Positions 47,610 through 60,112 of a DNA stretch of 64,000 nucleotides are shown one piece after another. Made by a program: the position numbers and the translations under genes. Position 1 is the stretch's first letter, and each line of letters starts with the position of its first letter. Origin of the DNA: Tubulanus polymorphus. Its lineage: Eukaryota; Nemertea; Palaeonemertea; Tubulaniformes; Tubulanidae. The stretch covers positions 1 through 64,000 of the forward strand of contig NC_134026.1 of assembly GCF_964204645.1 (NCBI RefSeq), in the 5' to 3' direction. The notes under the pieces are model-generated. The model searched no databases, was not told the origin of the DNA, and saw only the letters and a program-made list of their open reading frames with translations.

Positions 47610-48429
47610 AACAAGAAGCATGCATTGCAAAAATGGTATAGTTTGATTTTTGCGCGTTGAAATTTGTTTTTTTGCATGTTGGAATTTGTTTTAGTGCGTT
47701 CTCGTGCGGGATGATGTTGATGAAAAACATTGATATAGGTAACGTAAAAAAGTCAGCAAGATATCTAAAAGATCGGTCGCAAATTCTGCTAGTATTCTCA
47801 AATTCAAAACAGCATGAAACATCATGTCAAAAATACAAACTCCAAGCTGCAAAATGAGAACATTTTTTTTGAGATTTTGTCGTTAATTCAAATTCATATG
47901 ATTTTTTCCAATTGTTTCTATCCCTATTGATCAAAAATACAGAAGGTATTTATATATTTTTGCTATTACAGAGAAGTTCCAGGGTCATGTTGTGACCATG
48001 TCGACCAATAAAAAGGGTATATATTCTTGATTTAGGGCGGAAAGGCATATCAGCAAAATTTTTGAAATTTTACTATCATTTTTAGAGCTTTCTGAGCGTC
48101 TCTGAGAGGCATTCAGTCAAGAAACATAGGTTATATATTTAGGAAAAATATCTATTGTGTATCTCAGGTGGTTACAAATTTTGATACAGAGAAAAAATAA
48201 AAATGCGCTTTAATATTCCGACCGTGTCGGGCGACACGGTCTAAATCCGCACCTGAGTTCACATTAAAAAAAAACACATTTAAAACTGGTCTCGTTATGG
48301 TATAATTGGAATTTGATTTTATCGACGTATAACTATAGTAAGAAATGATTTTATTTGTGTATGAAATGAAAATGAGAACCACGTGAAAGTATCGACAGCC
48401 GGTTATTGTGACCTAGTGATAATATTGAA

Positions 48430-48556
48430 TGTGGTATGTTGTGTAGCGTAGACACGGCGTGTGTGGCTTTAGTGTACGTTGTGAGTCTGCTGGCTGAGGT
48501 TGCTGTGGCTGCTGTACTCGGATTCTACCATAACAGTGACGAGGAAAACACGTCAG
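48430..48556 (+). other. Possible untranslated first exon of the elongase gene
   Basis: CACGTCAG followed by GTAAGA at 48556/48557 is a consensus splice donor. A good acceptor (TTTTATCTAG) ends at 49649, 44 bases before the elongase ATG. The region has GTGTG/GTTG-rich sequence without a long frame. The 5' limit is a guess. Confidence 0.35.
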
Positions 48557-49693
48557 GTAAGATTTAAGTCACATCTAATACACATACGGGTTGATGTTTT
48601 TGTTTGGCATTTATAAATGAACGGAGGTTATTCTCTGTTTTGGCGTGGCTGTTATTGCAAGGCGTTGGGCGAGTCAGTCGATAAAATGCACTGTAGGTAC
48701 GGTGCGCGTCATAATCGATAGGACATTCCAGTATCGAGATACCAGGAGATACTGTGTAGCTTTCTGGTCTTATATTGAGACTCACACTTTAAGGTAGTGG
48801 TTGGACATAGTGTATATATGTATGTATATATATTGTTTTATGAACAGATATGATTTATCGGAGGCATAAAACATCTGTCGCACCTGACTCAGTTCTACCA
48901 AAACACATTGTCATTAAAACAGAAATAGAAATAGAATAATCGGATAAACCTGGTTTTCATGTATCGTACGAAATTCTGTCATGAAATAAACAGTTTTGAT
49001 ATTATTCGCCATGTTCTAAGTTTTTAACGCGGTGTAAAATGGATATTATGGAAATTATTGTTAGAAGGAGTCATAACAACTCTTGCTGTCTTCGATGAAT
49101 TTTCATTCACTGGTAAGAGACACGTCTTCTTGCGACTAAAAAGTTCTGATTGTATTATATAGTAAACCCGACACAAATGATAGTAACCTTTTCATAGTCA
49201 CTTATAAAAAGCCCGAATTCATATAAAAAACACACAAAAGCCTGTCGGTACATATAGGTCATTGGATTGAATCAAGGTGGAAATCGTGCAAAAACCGAAG
49301 TGACTTAATATCTTCTCCAAAACGTATTGAATCCGGTGTCTAGGTGATACTAACAACACCGTAGTTATTGAAGGAGTTGAAGCGACATGCGCATTCATAG
49401 AACATTCATCAGTTGTACTCTACTCCGGTGTGCAGCTCTGGTCGTGGGTTTATATGGTTGGTTGTTATTCAGACATCACCATTGACTCAAAAAAGTAAAC
49501 CTTTGTACCGTGTTTCATTATCTGGCCCTATGACATAGTTTGGGCTTTATATAGTGCGGTAAAAAGTGAAGTGAATTTATTAGCGAACCAGACACCAAAC
49601 TCCGCGACTCTCATCACATTTGATCCACTTTCATTCATATTTTATCTAGAACATAATACGTAAACCTCAACGGCAGTCAAACCAGTGAAAATC

Positions 49694-52600
49694 ATGTCGA
49701 TTTTTGAAACTCTGCGGGATAAGTATGAATTGATGCTCAATAAATCAGGTAAGTTTAACCTTTGAACTTTCTCCTCCATTTTTATCGTTAGCGGTTTTTA
49801 AGTTAAATTTTCTTTTTGGTTCGTTTGGAAAGTACGAGCTAATTCGAGGATATAAGGTTCAATCCATTCGTTTAAGGATGTGATGTTAAAAGTCATAACA
49901 TTAACAGGACAATCCCGCTTTCACTGACCCACGACAACATTGTACCACATTATAACTTCATTTAATATGCATACCATGTTTTATCAGTTTGTGATCCGTA
50001 TAAACACGTTTAGCGATCTCAAGTCTCATCCGTATTTTTTCATATTCATATTTTACCTATAGATCAGTGATGTAGGTTTAATATAATATGTCTGTTGTGT
50101 CTCATATATTTACACAATTTTCATATTCAGGATAAAAATAAAAATCGTTCTAACATTCACATGTAAATCATTTTTCGTTGAACCAGATGTTGTGGTTTGT
50201 GTATTAACCACGAGTATTTATGCGAACACGTGTTTTTTTTTAAATTTTGGGTGAATTCATAATTCGGAATCTGTGTACATTAGACTCGGCTGTACTCGAT
50301 AACGTTGGATAATCACCGTATTGCAGAAATAGAAAGTTTTACTGAATGAATTTGAGTTAAATTATTCACTGATTTGAGCATTAGTGAGTAAGGAGAGTCT
50401 ATTGAACCCGTCTCTAGGAATCGCTGGGCGATGTGCATTTCATGTTCACGTATATCAGATATCGCGTATTTACGTGCCCGACCCTGACATTCATTTAACT
50501 ATCCTTACTTATCCTTACCTATCGGCATTCATCGTTTGATTCCTGTCTACGAATAGACTTAGTTTGATAAGATAAAGATAAAACTTTCGAGGTCGCAGAC
50601 CAAACATGGATTGGAAAAATCTCGATGACATTCTTATGTTTTGGCAAGTGAAGGTCACGGTTCACTTTCAACGAGTGAAAGTCAGTTGTATTCAAGGCTT
50701 GAATTCAAGATCTTAGCCCATCTTGATAGTATAAGCCAATCTAAGACCGGTCTCATGATTTAAGACCCGTTTTGAATTTAGATCTCACGGCGGTGCAAAT
50801 GGGACTGCAGTTTCCTCATAGCTCGACATTTCAAATCATGTTTATCATAATGTTTAAATTATGGCCTATAGAACTTGAAGTCTCCTATGAACAGCAGAGC
50901 TGCCACTGTTCCTTATTTTCAGTATTTGTTACTCTTTTATAATGAGAAATAAGGATTAGTTTGATTGCTGCATTTAGAAATTTGAAAGCTGTCACCGAAA
51001 AAAAATCAATTTGTTACTGACAGCACTTTTTAGAGGTTGGCAGCCCTGTGAAAGGTTATCTGCACTCCCTGTAGCATCGGTTTCAGTAATTTCTGCATGA
51101 AAGTTTACTCCAATCTACCCGAAGAAATTCATATAATTATGTAATATTTTTCAGACAAACGATTTGATCACTGGCTATGGATGAAAAGTCCCGTCCCGAC
51201 TTTAGTCTTTCTCTTCTTGTATATCGTAACGATATATATCGGTCCAAAAATAATGAGAAATAGGGAACCGTTTCATCTAAAACCGGTTTTAGTTTTATAC
51301 AATCTATGTTTGGTTGTTTTATCCGCTTACATAAGCATTGAGGTAAAGTTAATTTTGATATATCTGAAATCGATATTCGTTTATCTCCGCGAAAATATAC
51401 TATTTCAACGTAATGTATTATTTTGCAGACTGTTCGTATTGCTGTTTTCAAATACGAATATAACTGGTTTTGTCAACCTATAGATTACAGCACTGAAGAC
51501 GATGTGATGAGAGTAGGTTTTATTTACTGTATAATTTACATGTAACATGTTTGTTTCTGAAATTTGATCGATTTGAATATATATTTGCAACACGATTTCA
51601 CGATGTTTTATATTTACAGTTATCCTCAATGGGCTGGTGGTTTTACATATCAAAAATTATAGAGTTACTTGACACGGTAAATGATGACATTATTGCATTA
51701 TGTTTTAAGTGCTTGATAAATATATTACTCATATATTGAACTGAGTAGAATTAGATCGCGGTGTGCGGTGTGCGGTGTGCGGTGTGCGGTGTGGGTATCG
51801 GGAATGTTAGATAGACCTCGACCCAGCGATACTCGAAAATTATGCGATCTTCTTTCGCCGTTTTCATCGAATACTCGCATATTCAGTTGTTGAGACGACC
51901 TCGAATTGGTGCTAGTTTAAAGTAGGTTCCCTAGTGAAACATTGCAGTAAAACATTTCAACGGACGGATCTATGGAAGGCGGGAATCTTATGGACAAGGA
52001 GGGGGATTCCACCAACTGCCACAGGCGGATTCGCCCTCCGTGTTACAACACTTAGAAGGAAGAAATATATCCAAAAGGATACAATTTAGATGAGAATGAG
52101 TCAATTTTTCTTGTTTTGAAGAAGGGAAATCTAAAAAAGAAGGAAGGGATCCGCCCTCAAAAATACTTCCTAGACTTTCATCCCTAAAACATTCTCCAGA
52201 AAATCATTGCAAACAATGTGGGAATAGAAATAATATAAAATGTATGCTATCATTGCGAAGTAAAATCAGTAGTAGCCTCGACTGATTACCGCCATTTTAC
52301 ACAGTTTATAACCCGAGAAAAAAAGGCGTTTTCTCGAGAAACCATCGTCGTATTCAGAATCGATCACGAGTCACACCCTACAACTCGCTTAAACAATATT
52401 GATAGCCAAACAGTCGATTAACGCAGCGGCCTTTAGATATATAGAACCATCGGCAATATACTGTATATTCAGCTGTATGTTATAATGATCGATGTAAATT
52501 GATGGCTTTTTATTTCAGGTATTTTTTATTCTTCGCAAAAAGAACAACCAAATTAGCGTTCTACACTGTTATCATCACGGTACTATGACGATTATCTGCT

Positions 52601-53635
52601 GGACTGGTGTGAAATATTTTGGCGGCGGTTCTTGTAAGTTTCATTGTGATCGATCGATTGCTTTTTGTGCGTTAATTCACTAAATACCAGAGTAAGATTT
52701 AAATGTTTCCCAAAGTAACGAATGTTAATAGCTCTCAATTCGAGGTCACTGAGGTTTCGTCTTATAAATGATAAAGAATAAGTTCAATCGTGTTATGCAC
52801 GTTGTCGAGGTGACACCAATCTTTGAAGCCTCGTAGGATGATTTCTTACTTGACTACCCAATATCCAAACATAAAACTCATTCAAACATATTTTCAAATT
52901 GTAGCATTCATTTATCCGATGTTCAATTCAACGATTCACACATTTATGTACACCTATTACGGGTTAGCAGCCATGGGACCAAGTATGCAGAAATACTTGT
53001 GGTGGAAAAAGTATATGACTAAATTACAGTTGGTAAGTACGCTAGATGGCGCATTGATCGACGACTTTATTTCGTTCTGATTTGCGTATGTGCATATCTA
53101 CTCTCTCTTCAGGGCCTCGGCTTGACAATCACTTAATGATTTCCTAGGTCCTGATGATTGTCATGCATTATACGTATACATTTTGTAACAATTATGTATT
53201 TATATTTGTATCATGATAATCATCAAATAAATCAAATCAAATCAAAATGATTGGTAAAAATTGTTTTTTTTTTCATATTTTTGCCTCAAGTTTTCAATTT
53301 GAAATATTCATTTTAACAATTCGTTTTTTTTCTCAAAATTTCAGCTACAATTAGTCGGCATAATGTTTTTCATGGGCGGTGGAATCTTTAAAGATTGCAA
53401 TTTTCCAAAAATCGTCAATAAAGCGGTCATCGTTTATACGCTAAGTTTGGTAGTGTTATTCGGCAATTTCTACTACCGAGCCTACATCGCGAAAAAACAG
53501 GTTTCTAAATCTAAATCGAATGGGCTGAAAAGTCACCAGAACGGCGTCGCTATTAGCAACGGAATTTACGCTCACAACGGCAGCAGCAGCAGCCGCAGCA
53601 GCAAGCAACAAAACGGCAAATCCAAAATCAATTGA
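49694..53635 (+). CDS. ELOVL4: Very-long-chain fatty-acid elongase, ELOVL4 type, 7 coding exons
   Basis: Catalyses condensation of malonyl-CoA with long-chain acyl-CoA, the first step of each elongation cycle, in the ER membrane. Exons: 49694-49748, 51155-51342, 51429-51512, 51620-51676, 52519-52633, 52905-53032 and 53345-53635, in phase throughout, giving 305 residues (human ELOVL4 is 314). Family motifs: [64 protein letters not shown] with the HxxHH metal box at 144-148, [30 protein letters not shown], and several hydrophobic spans. The C-terminus ends KSKIN, a K-x-K-x-x ER-retrieval signal as in vertebrate ELOVL4 (KAKGD). The tail also has a Ser/Asn/Lys-rich stretch. The start has an in-frame upstream TAA. 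ELOVL4 is preferred over ELOVL2/5 because of the tail and sequence, but a pre-duplication ELOVL4-like gene is equally possible. Confidence 0.94.
50898..51062 (-). repeat. Dispersed repeat containing one 28-bp minisatellite unit, in elongase intron 1
   Basis: On the minus strand this reads CACAGGGCTGCCAACCTCT, about 75 bases, then AAAGAGTAACAAATACTGAA and AATAAGGAACAG. The first word is the unit of the 3822-4540 array and the second matches that array's right flank (4541-4600), in the same order. Confidence 0.65.
51757..51796. repeat. (CGGTGTG)n short repeat
   Basis: Four to five tandem seven-base units within elongase intron 4. Confidence 0.85.
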
Positions 53636-53676
53636 TCTAATAATTAAAATAGGCTCATTATCTATAGATTGTTCCA

Positions 53677-53682
53677 AATAAA
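53677..53682 (+). terminator. Poly(A) signal of the elongase gene
   Basis: AATAAA 42 bases past the stop at 53635. Further downstream signals (for example near 54236) would allow a longer 3' UTR. Confidence 0.6.
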
Positions 53683-54639
53683 ACTTCAACTTTACTTCAA
53701 CTTTTAGCTATATGTGAAATTTTGTATACTTTTCTATGAAGACGATGTATTTTTTGTCGTTTTTAAAAATGAATAAGGGGCTGGTTACCGATGAGTTGGA
53801 TTCTACCGCAGCCCTGGGGCCGGGCTTTAGAAGCAGTTTTTACCTAAACCCGAGGGATAACTGAAGTTGTCGCTAATCCCGGTTCAAAGTCAATACTGAT
53901 TTATAAAAACGGTCCCTAGGAACACACAACGATTCATTGAATATATTTATTTTTACTTTGACTTAACGATGAATATTGGAACGTTATGATTAAATGATTC
54001 CGTTAAGAAGAAAATGGATGATGATGATCGTGACGTTGATTATGATCGCGACGTTGATGTTAAGTTAATGATAAGAAAATGATGTATATTTTGCTCGTTT
54101 ATTTATTGACTGTTTTTGAAAGAGTTTCTGTATTTTATATAAATCGAAGCTTTAATGAATCATAGATCACACATTTTGCATACTTTCTAAAATGGGTTTC
54201 ACGCGTTAGTTGCCTTGCTTTTTTGGTTTAGCTGAAATAAATTTCCTTTATAATAGAAATAACGTGGTTTACACTTTATTATTTTATATTCATCTCGATT
54301 CCGCAACACGGAGCTACTAGGTTCGAACCCCAGTTTTTACAGTTTTCCAGGTTCTTGCAAAAAAAGAAATACACTGTACAAGAAAAAAAAGGAGAGTAAT
54401 ATTCATCTTTTGCCTCAAGTAGACGATATACGCATTCTAATTATAGTCGTAATCAATCCCAACTCATCAATCCAGGTTCACACTGAGTTGCAATAGTCAA
54501 AAATTCAACCCATAACTGTGCCGCCGAACCAAATTTCAGATGATCTCTAACCGGCTGAACCATCGACCTCTTAAGTCTAGATTTTAATCTTATTCATCAG
54601 TTGTGAAAGCTAAGGAATCCTATCGTCAGTTGCTTTAGG

Positions 54640-54759
54640 ACACCGGACTCCGGCCCGACCCTCGCTACCACTGTTTGTGACAACGGACTCCGGCCCGACC
54701 CTCGCTACCACTGTTTGTGACAACGGACTCCGGCCCGACCCTCGCTACCAGTGTTAGGC
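54640..54759. repeat. 40-bp tandem repeat, 3 copies
   Basis: Copies containing CGGACTCCGGCCCGACCCTC and GCTACCACTGTTTGTGACAA with starts at 54644, 54684 and 54724. Confidence 0.93.
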
Positions 54760-55275
54760 GGTTGCGCTCGGGGTAAAGCGGCGTTACCTTGTTGTCTGCA
54801 AGACACGAACAGAAAAAGCAATCATTGGAAACAAAATGCCTCTGTCATCTCGTAATTACAGCGTTCTCATTTGTCCGGGAATCAATTATCTTCGCTAGAA
54901 ATTAGTCGCTAATTTCATATAGTGTTCGCACCTATTACTGTCTTGTCTATTAACCTATCGTGTATGCGTCGTACTGGGAACACTATGACTCACCTAGCGG
55001 CGAATAATCACCGAACATAGGGATTATCAGCAATTTAATTACTCACGGAAAAGGTAGAGAAGTTGATTTAATGAATCGCCCCGAAGTTTTGTCCAGCGCG
55101 ATGGTTGTAAGGGATGGCTGTCCGTTCGGCTTACTGTCAGTACACACCTCACGGGATTCAGCTGCCGTGTAATTTACTGGACCTCAGCTGTCCGGTCACT
55201 AGAAATTATCATTGATCGTCGCTACATTTTTATGCGTAACATACAAAAAATGGTCTTAAAAATGGTCTTAAAAAT

Positions 55276-55455
55276 GGTCTTAGACTGGTCATAAGTTGTT
55301 AGATTGACTGTAGAACCAAAATGCATGAGTTTGCACTGATCTTAAGTTGTTAGATTGGTTATAGAACCAAAATTCACGAGTTTAGACTGGTTTTAAGTTG
55401 CTAGATGGCTATAGAACTGAAATGAACTGGTTTTGAATGGTTGATTGGTTGTGGG
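55276..55455 (-). repeat. Degenerate 62-bp repeats of a dispersed family
   Basis: Three diverged copies containing GACTGGTTTTAAGTTG, TTAGATTGGTTATAGAACC and AAAATTCACGAGTTTA. In reverse complement, the words AAAACCAGTCTAAACTC, TTTTGGTTCTA and CAATCTAACAACTTA occur in the same order as at the right edge of the 49-bp array (27240-27290). Confidence 0.65.
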
Positions 55456-56790
55456 ACCAAAATTTGATTAAGATGGAAGACTGAAACCACAGCAAATCAC
55501 TGGAATAAAGATCGAAGCACTATTTGTAGTTGGTAGAGGACTCTATTGATGTCGGTCGGGTCGGGGCTGATGATAGACGGTGCAGGGGTAATTTCCGACG
55601 GAAAATAAATGCACGCGAACTGAATAAGAATAGATCGTAATCCCTGACTATCTATTCCAGTATCACAGGAAGACATTATACAAGTCGGAAGTACAGCGAG
55701 GTTATCGTCTACAGAATCTTACAGTCGATTATCCGACATTCGATTTTCACTATCCTGAAATCCTCATTACAAAAAATTTAGTTAATTGTCAATTAAGATT
55801 ATGTTCGTTTCATCCGCCAGACTCAATGAATGACGGATAACGCGACAGTTTCTCAACTATCTAACATTAATTCACAAAAGTTTAGGAAAACTCACAATTC
55901 TAAAACAGTGACGGGGATTGTTACAGAAAAGACGGTATTATAAAATCCACATGAACGATACACTGACCGAATATTTAGATCGCTCTCATACTGCGAGAAC
56001 AAGCACGAGTCCTTCCTTTGTTATATTTTTGTCATCTTTGCTGCAAACGATCTTAAAAACATGAACTTAATTACAACACCCATAATGATGCAAACAGATC
56101 ATACATGTATATAGGTTAGAGACAAACAATAAACCTCGTCTAACTCGGACAAAACGGGACGAGTAAAACCGGTCCGAGGTAAGCGGAGTTTGAGTTAAGG
56201 ATGGGAACAATACGATATTCATAGAATGATTATCCGTTGTGGTCCGAGTTGGTCCTAGGTTCATAATCCATGAAACTGTATCGACACATAAAACTAAATA
56301 CTTTTTGTAAAACAAGTTAAAAGCATTTATTTATTTATTATTATTTGATGAATTTACATATACAATATCATATCGATTTTATTCAGTTCGCTGTGGTTTA
56401 ATTCCGTTAAACGATACAAATACATGCGATCAAAGAAAGTCAAAGAAAGATGAATACGTTAATGATCTGTTTAATATGGCACCTGTTTGAGACGGAACTA
56501 ACTTTCTATGATCAGACGAGAAACGAAGGAAACGGTTCCAGAGTCGACACGCGGCTCAATCACACACAGGGCGATTTGACCCGGACCGGACCAGGGTCAA
56601 ATTTGGCATAAGGCCCATACCTGATCGCGTTCAAAACGATGCTGTAGCAGCCGAGAGGAGATTCACGTAAAAACCCGATGATTTTAGCGTCAAACAGGCA
56701 CGGACCCATTTAGCACCACGCTGTATAGTTGATGGCCTGTATAGTTGATGTGTGTGATCGCGGCTTATCCTAGTCAAGATTCGTGGTTCA

Positions 56791-56856
56791 TTTCCACTCA
56801 ATAAGCCCATGGACGTACAACATATGGTATACGTTCATGGGCTAATTGAGTGGAAA
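56791..56856. repeat. 66-bp palindrome
   Basis: Arms TTTCCACTCAATAAGCCCAT (left) and ATGGGCTAATTGAGTGGAAA (right) are complementary with one mismatch. They continue through GGACGTA and TACGTTC, around a short CATATG-containing centre. Confidence 0.75.
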
Positions 56857-57828
56857 CTAGACCCTTCATAGCTTATCTAATGAAAACGGTAAATTTTCGG
56901 ACTTTGAAAGTTCATTCTAGACACAGATCTGGGTTCTCCATTGTTAACCTTGACTCTTGGCCATAAGTTAGTTTCTAAACCAAGCCTAAGTCAAATCCTA
57001 GACTGTGGAACCGACCCCTGTAGTTCGTGAAAGCAAATTGATGATTCCTTTTTTGAATAAATCTATAACATTTCGTATGTTTATTTCGAATGAATTAATA
57101 GAAAACTCGAAATAATAAAAATAAACAATCATAACGTAATAAATTCTACTCGCAATAATTCGGGGTTCGAACCCTCGGTACGCGCTGTCGCGAGCCAGAT
57201 ATCAATACAACAATATTTATTATGCTTTATTGAGAATGTTACGAGGAGGCGAGATGCAGTTGTTTGGAATCATGACTGAAGCGAGAAGTCGCACGCAATG
57301 CGACTACACAAAAATCATTTGGGCTCAAGACGACACCGACCTCAGAAAACAACGAATACATAGAAACTTTATGTATTTTTAGTTTTTGTTGAAAAACAGT
57401 AACTTAGGGAGGAAAATACCTGGAATACTGACACAACGATCCTTGTACATTTAAATACATTTTTGATACATTTTCATCATTAGAATATTCACCAGGAATG
57501 GAATACAATGATGTATATATATATATATGTATTTATATATATAACAATGTAGAGCGTGGGCTGAGCTTGTCTCATGTGATAGCGCCATCTTTAACGCGTA
57601 AAATGCACGACTGACAAATAAACAAAGCTTCATAGTGAAAGTCTTCATTATCTCATTGTCTGTAGGAGACAGGCGCCGACCACGATACCGATAGAGTTCT
57701 CTGTGACCCTCTGATGGCGTATTTCACCCGCTTAGCTCGACACAAGCACCGATGAAGCACGTGCGAATAGCTGCAGATATGTTCTCTTTTCATCCGTCAG
57801 ATATATCATCGTATTCATCGGTTTTTAA

Positions 57829-59217
57829 CTACGTGAAAAATACTACTAATGTCAGCAGTAGCAAAACACAGCAATTTGATGCCATTGAAGCAGTAGGTTT
57901 AATACAGTTGTTGTGGTCGGCTGTAATCTTTCCTGCCGAGCGGTGTCCTCCGATAATCTTACTTCCACGATCGTCACTTCCCGCCGTGTCCAAACTGCAA
58001 GGACCTGAAAACAGATACAATAACATCAGTGATCATATAGTTTGAACTTGTCTCGCGATGATGAATTCCTAATTATTCCGAAAGCTTATATTATTACACA
58101 TATATTTACTATTAAAGAAATCAATCCAAATGCTGAAATTCCATCTATTATTAATGTCTTTTTCTTAAGTTTCAATTTATTGCGGAAGGAAGCATGATAT
58201 AGAGATTTTAAATATTTAATAATTAGCACAATACGTAGGCTTCTTCAGGGATGAACATCTTAAAAACAAGATATTTGAAAATAAAAGAAAACAGATGATG
58301 ACAGTGCAAGAAGATTGAGAATGCTTAGCTTTCTTATGAGGGCCATGCAAAAATACCAAAAAACTGCTACTGCAAGGAATTATTAGTAGAAAAACTAGAG
58401 AATAGTAAAAGGACAAAGCAACTGTGTGGTTAGCCCAGTTGGTTAAGTGGATGACCCAAGAGGTCCTTGGTTCGAAACCACCTCATGGCGTTGGATGTCA
58501 AAACACATAAATGGACTAAGATCTGCTACTTTAGTCAGGTTGTGAGTCACAACCAATAAAAAAGCCCTGGCCATTTCTTAAAACCCACTAGGGTTACACT
58601 GATAAGTTAAACGTTATAATCATACGGTTATTGTATTACATGTATATATATGTACTATCTATCTGCATGAGATGCAAACAAATAAAATCTTCCTCAAAAC
58701 GTTAGCCTTAAAAATGTGGAATATTTTTTTAAGCATGAATAGACGATTACTAACCAGCGGATCGTTGTATTGTGTAAGACATTTTCCGATCTACGATAGC
58801 AGGCGCACCCATATTACAAGCGTTATCCACTGAAAAGCGCATGTTGCGAGCATCAACAGTTTTAAAACTCTGCAAAAATGATAACAGAATATCATTAGAA
58901 AACAGAGAGAGAATAAAAACTTATCACTTGAATTATGGAAACATGATCTGTGTATGTTTTGTACTTACGAAACAGTTGGCTGCCTTACTTCCGGTAGTTT
59001 TACGAGCAATAACGTACGTTGTGGTATTCTGTGTCCAGCTACTCAAACATGTTAAGCTGGCAGCTAGATTAAAATAGATTTAAAAAAAACAATTTAGATT
59101 GAATGAAAATTATGCAGTCACGAAACCACGGCTTACTGGATGGTAGGAAATGGTTCTCGAGTATGAAAGACCTCGCTGTACAACAGTCACGACCTAATGC
59201 CGTCCATTTCAACATTT
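57829..59217 (-). CDS. Cys-containing, probably GPI-anchored extracellular protein, 3' part of gene (4 exons)
   Basis: Minus-strand exons about 59217-59137, 59063-58969, 58869-58755 and 58004-57829 join in phase and give about 154 residues up to the stop. The visible part has motifs WTALGRDCC, SLTCLSSWTQNTTTYVIARK (two NxT sites), SKAANCF, FSVDNACNMGAPAIVDRKM and GPCSLDTAGS. The tail is Ser/Ala-rich, then SNCCVLLLLTLVVFFT ends the protein, which fits a GPI-attachment signal or a C-terminal membrane anchor. The LTC-xx-W then NCF arrangement recalls DUF7042-type invertebrate surface proteins; this is an impression, not a search result. The 5' end is unresolved: a phase-1 exon must precede 59217. 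Later acceptors within the first exon are possible. Confidence 0.6.
58426..58500 (+). mobile_element. tRNA-derived SINE head in an intron
   Basis: TAGCCCAGTTGGTTAAG (A-box region, from 58431) and GGTTCGAAACC (B box, 58469-58479) at tRNA-like spacing, followed by unrelated tail sequence. It lies in the intron between 58004 and 58755, antisense to the host gene. Confidence 0.55.
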
Positions 59218-59349
59218 CTTATAACCAAACTAATCTTGTGATTTAAGTCCAGTATCACAATATGACCACGCTTAAATCGAAGACCATCTGAGTCATGACT
59301 CAAGTCATAGTCTTATCCCATTCAAAACCTCTCCTCAAACAAAGCTTAC

Positions 59350-59441
59350 GGTTTGATAAAGCCAGGTTCTCCCAGAATTAAAAGAATTAAACATAAGATC
59401 AGTGCTAACAGAACCAAAATTAATCTTCGAACCGTAGAGTC
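59350..59441 (-). other. Candidate signal-peptide exon upstream of the GPI-protein gene
   Basis: On the minus strand a stretch bounded by an acceptor-like TATCAG and a consensus donor (AAACC|GTAAGC) encodes a run of 17 hydrophobic residues (LILVLLALILCLILLIL) then GEPGFIKP. That suits a signal peptide, but the frame has no ATG and ends in phase 2, while the next exon as drawn needs phase 1. A different acceptor in the next exon (before TCTTTCATA) would restore phase. An alternative frame gives a 48-residue segment ending in phase 0. Confidence 0.25.
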
Positions 59442-59772
59442 CTGATACCATCAGGTTATAATCTCTACCGGATGAGGAACAGAGCTCGGTCCCTTGAGTT
59501 TTCTTTTTAAATCAAATGATCTGCAACACAATCACAATCTCTCATAGCGATTGAAGATTGTTTCTTCTGTTAATGAGCAGCAACAGTAATTAACAGTAAG
59601 AACTAATTAACAAGTTTAACAGTAATGAATGAACGGTAATGAAGTAATTTGTACAGTAGATAGAAGTGTAGGGCGGCGAGGAGAGCGGAGCTAGAGCAGA
59701 TTCTCTAATATTCAAACAGTATAAGGTAAGGTATAATTGATAGGCATCGTTTGAACATCGATCACTGAGTGA

Positions 59773-60112
<340 letters not shown>

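Larger units (their letters stand above)
53700..57828. other. Intergenic sequence between the elongase and GPI-protein genes
   Basis: No exon supported. It holds the 40-bp and 62-bp repeats and the palindrome listed separately. Isolated B-box-like words occur (GGTTCGAACCCC at about 54320, GGTTCGAACCC at about 57164). A phrase near 56131-56205 (AACTCGGACAAAACGGGAC) resembles pogo/Tigger-type ends. Confidence 0.4.

Noticed and set aside
58426-58500. Functional tRNA gene
   Set aside because: Both promoter boxes are present, but the acceptor and anticodon stems do not pair well and a SINE-like tail follows. The same applies to 7071-7143, 31104-31225 and 35288-35375.
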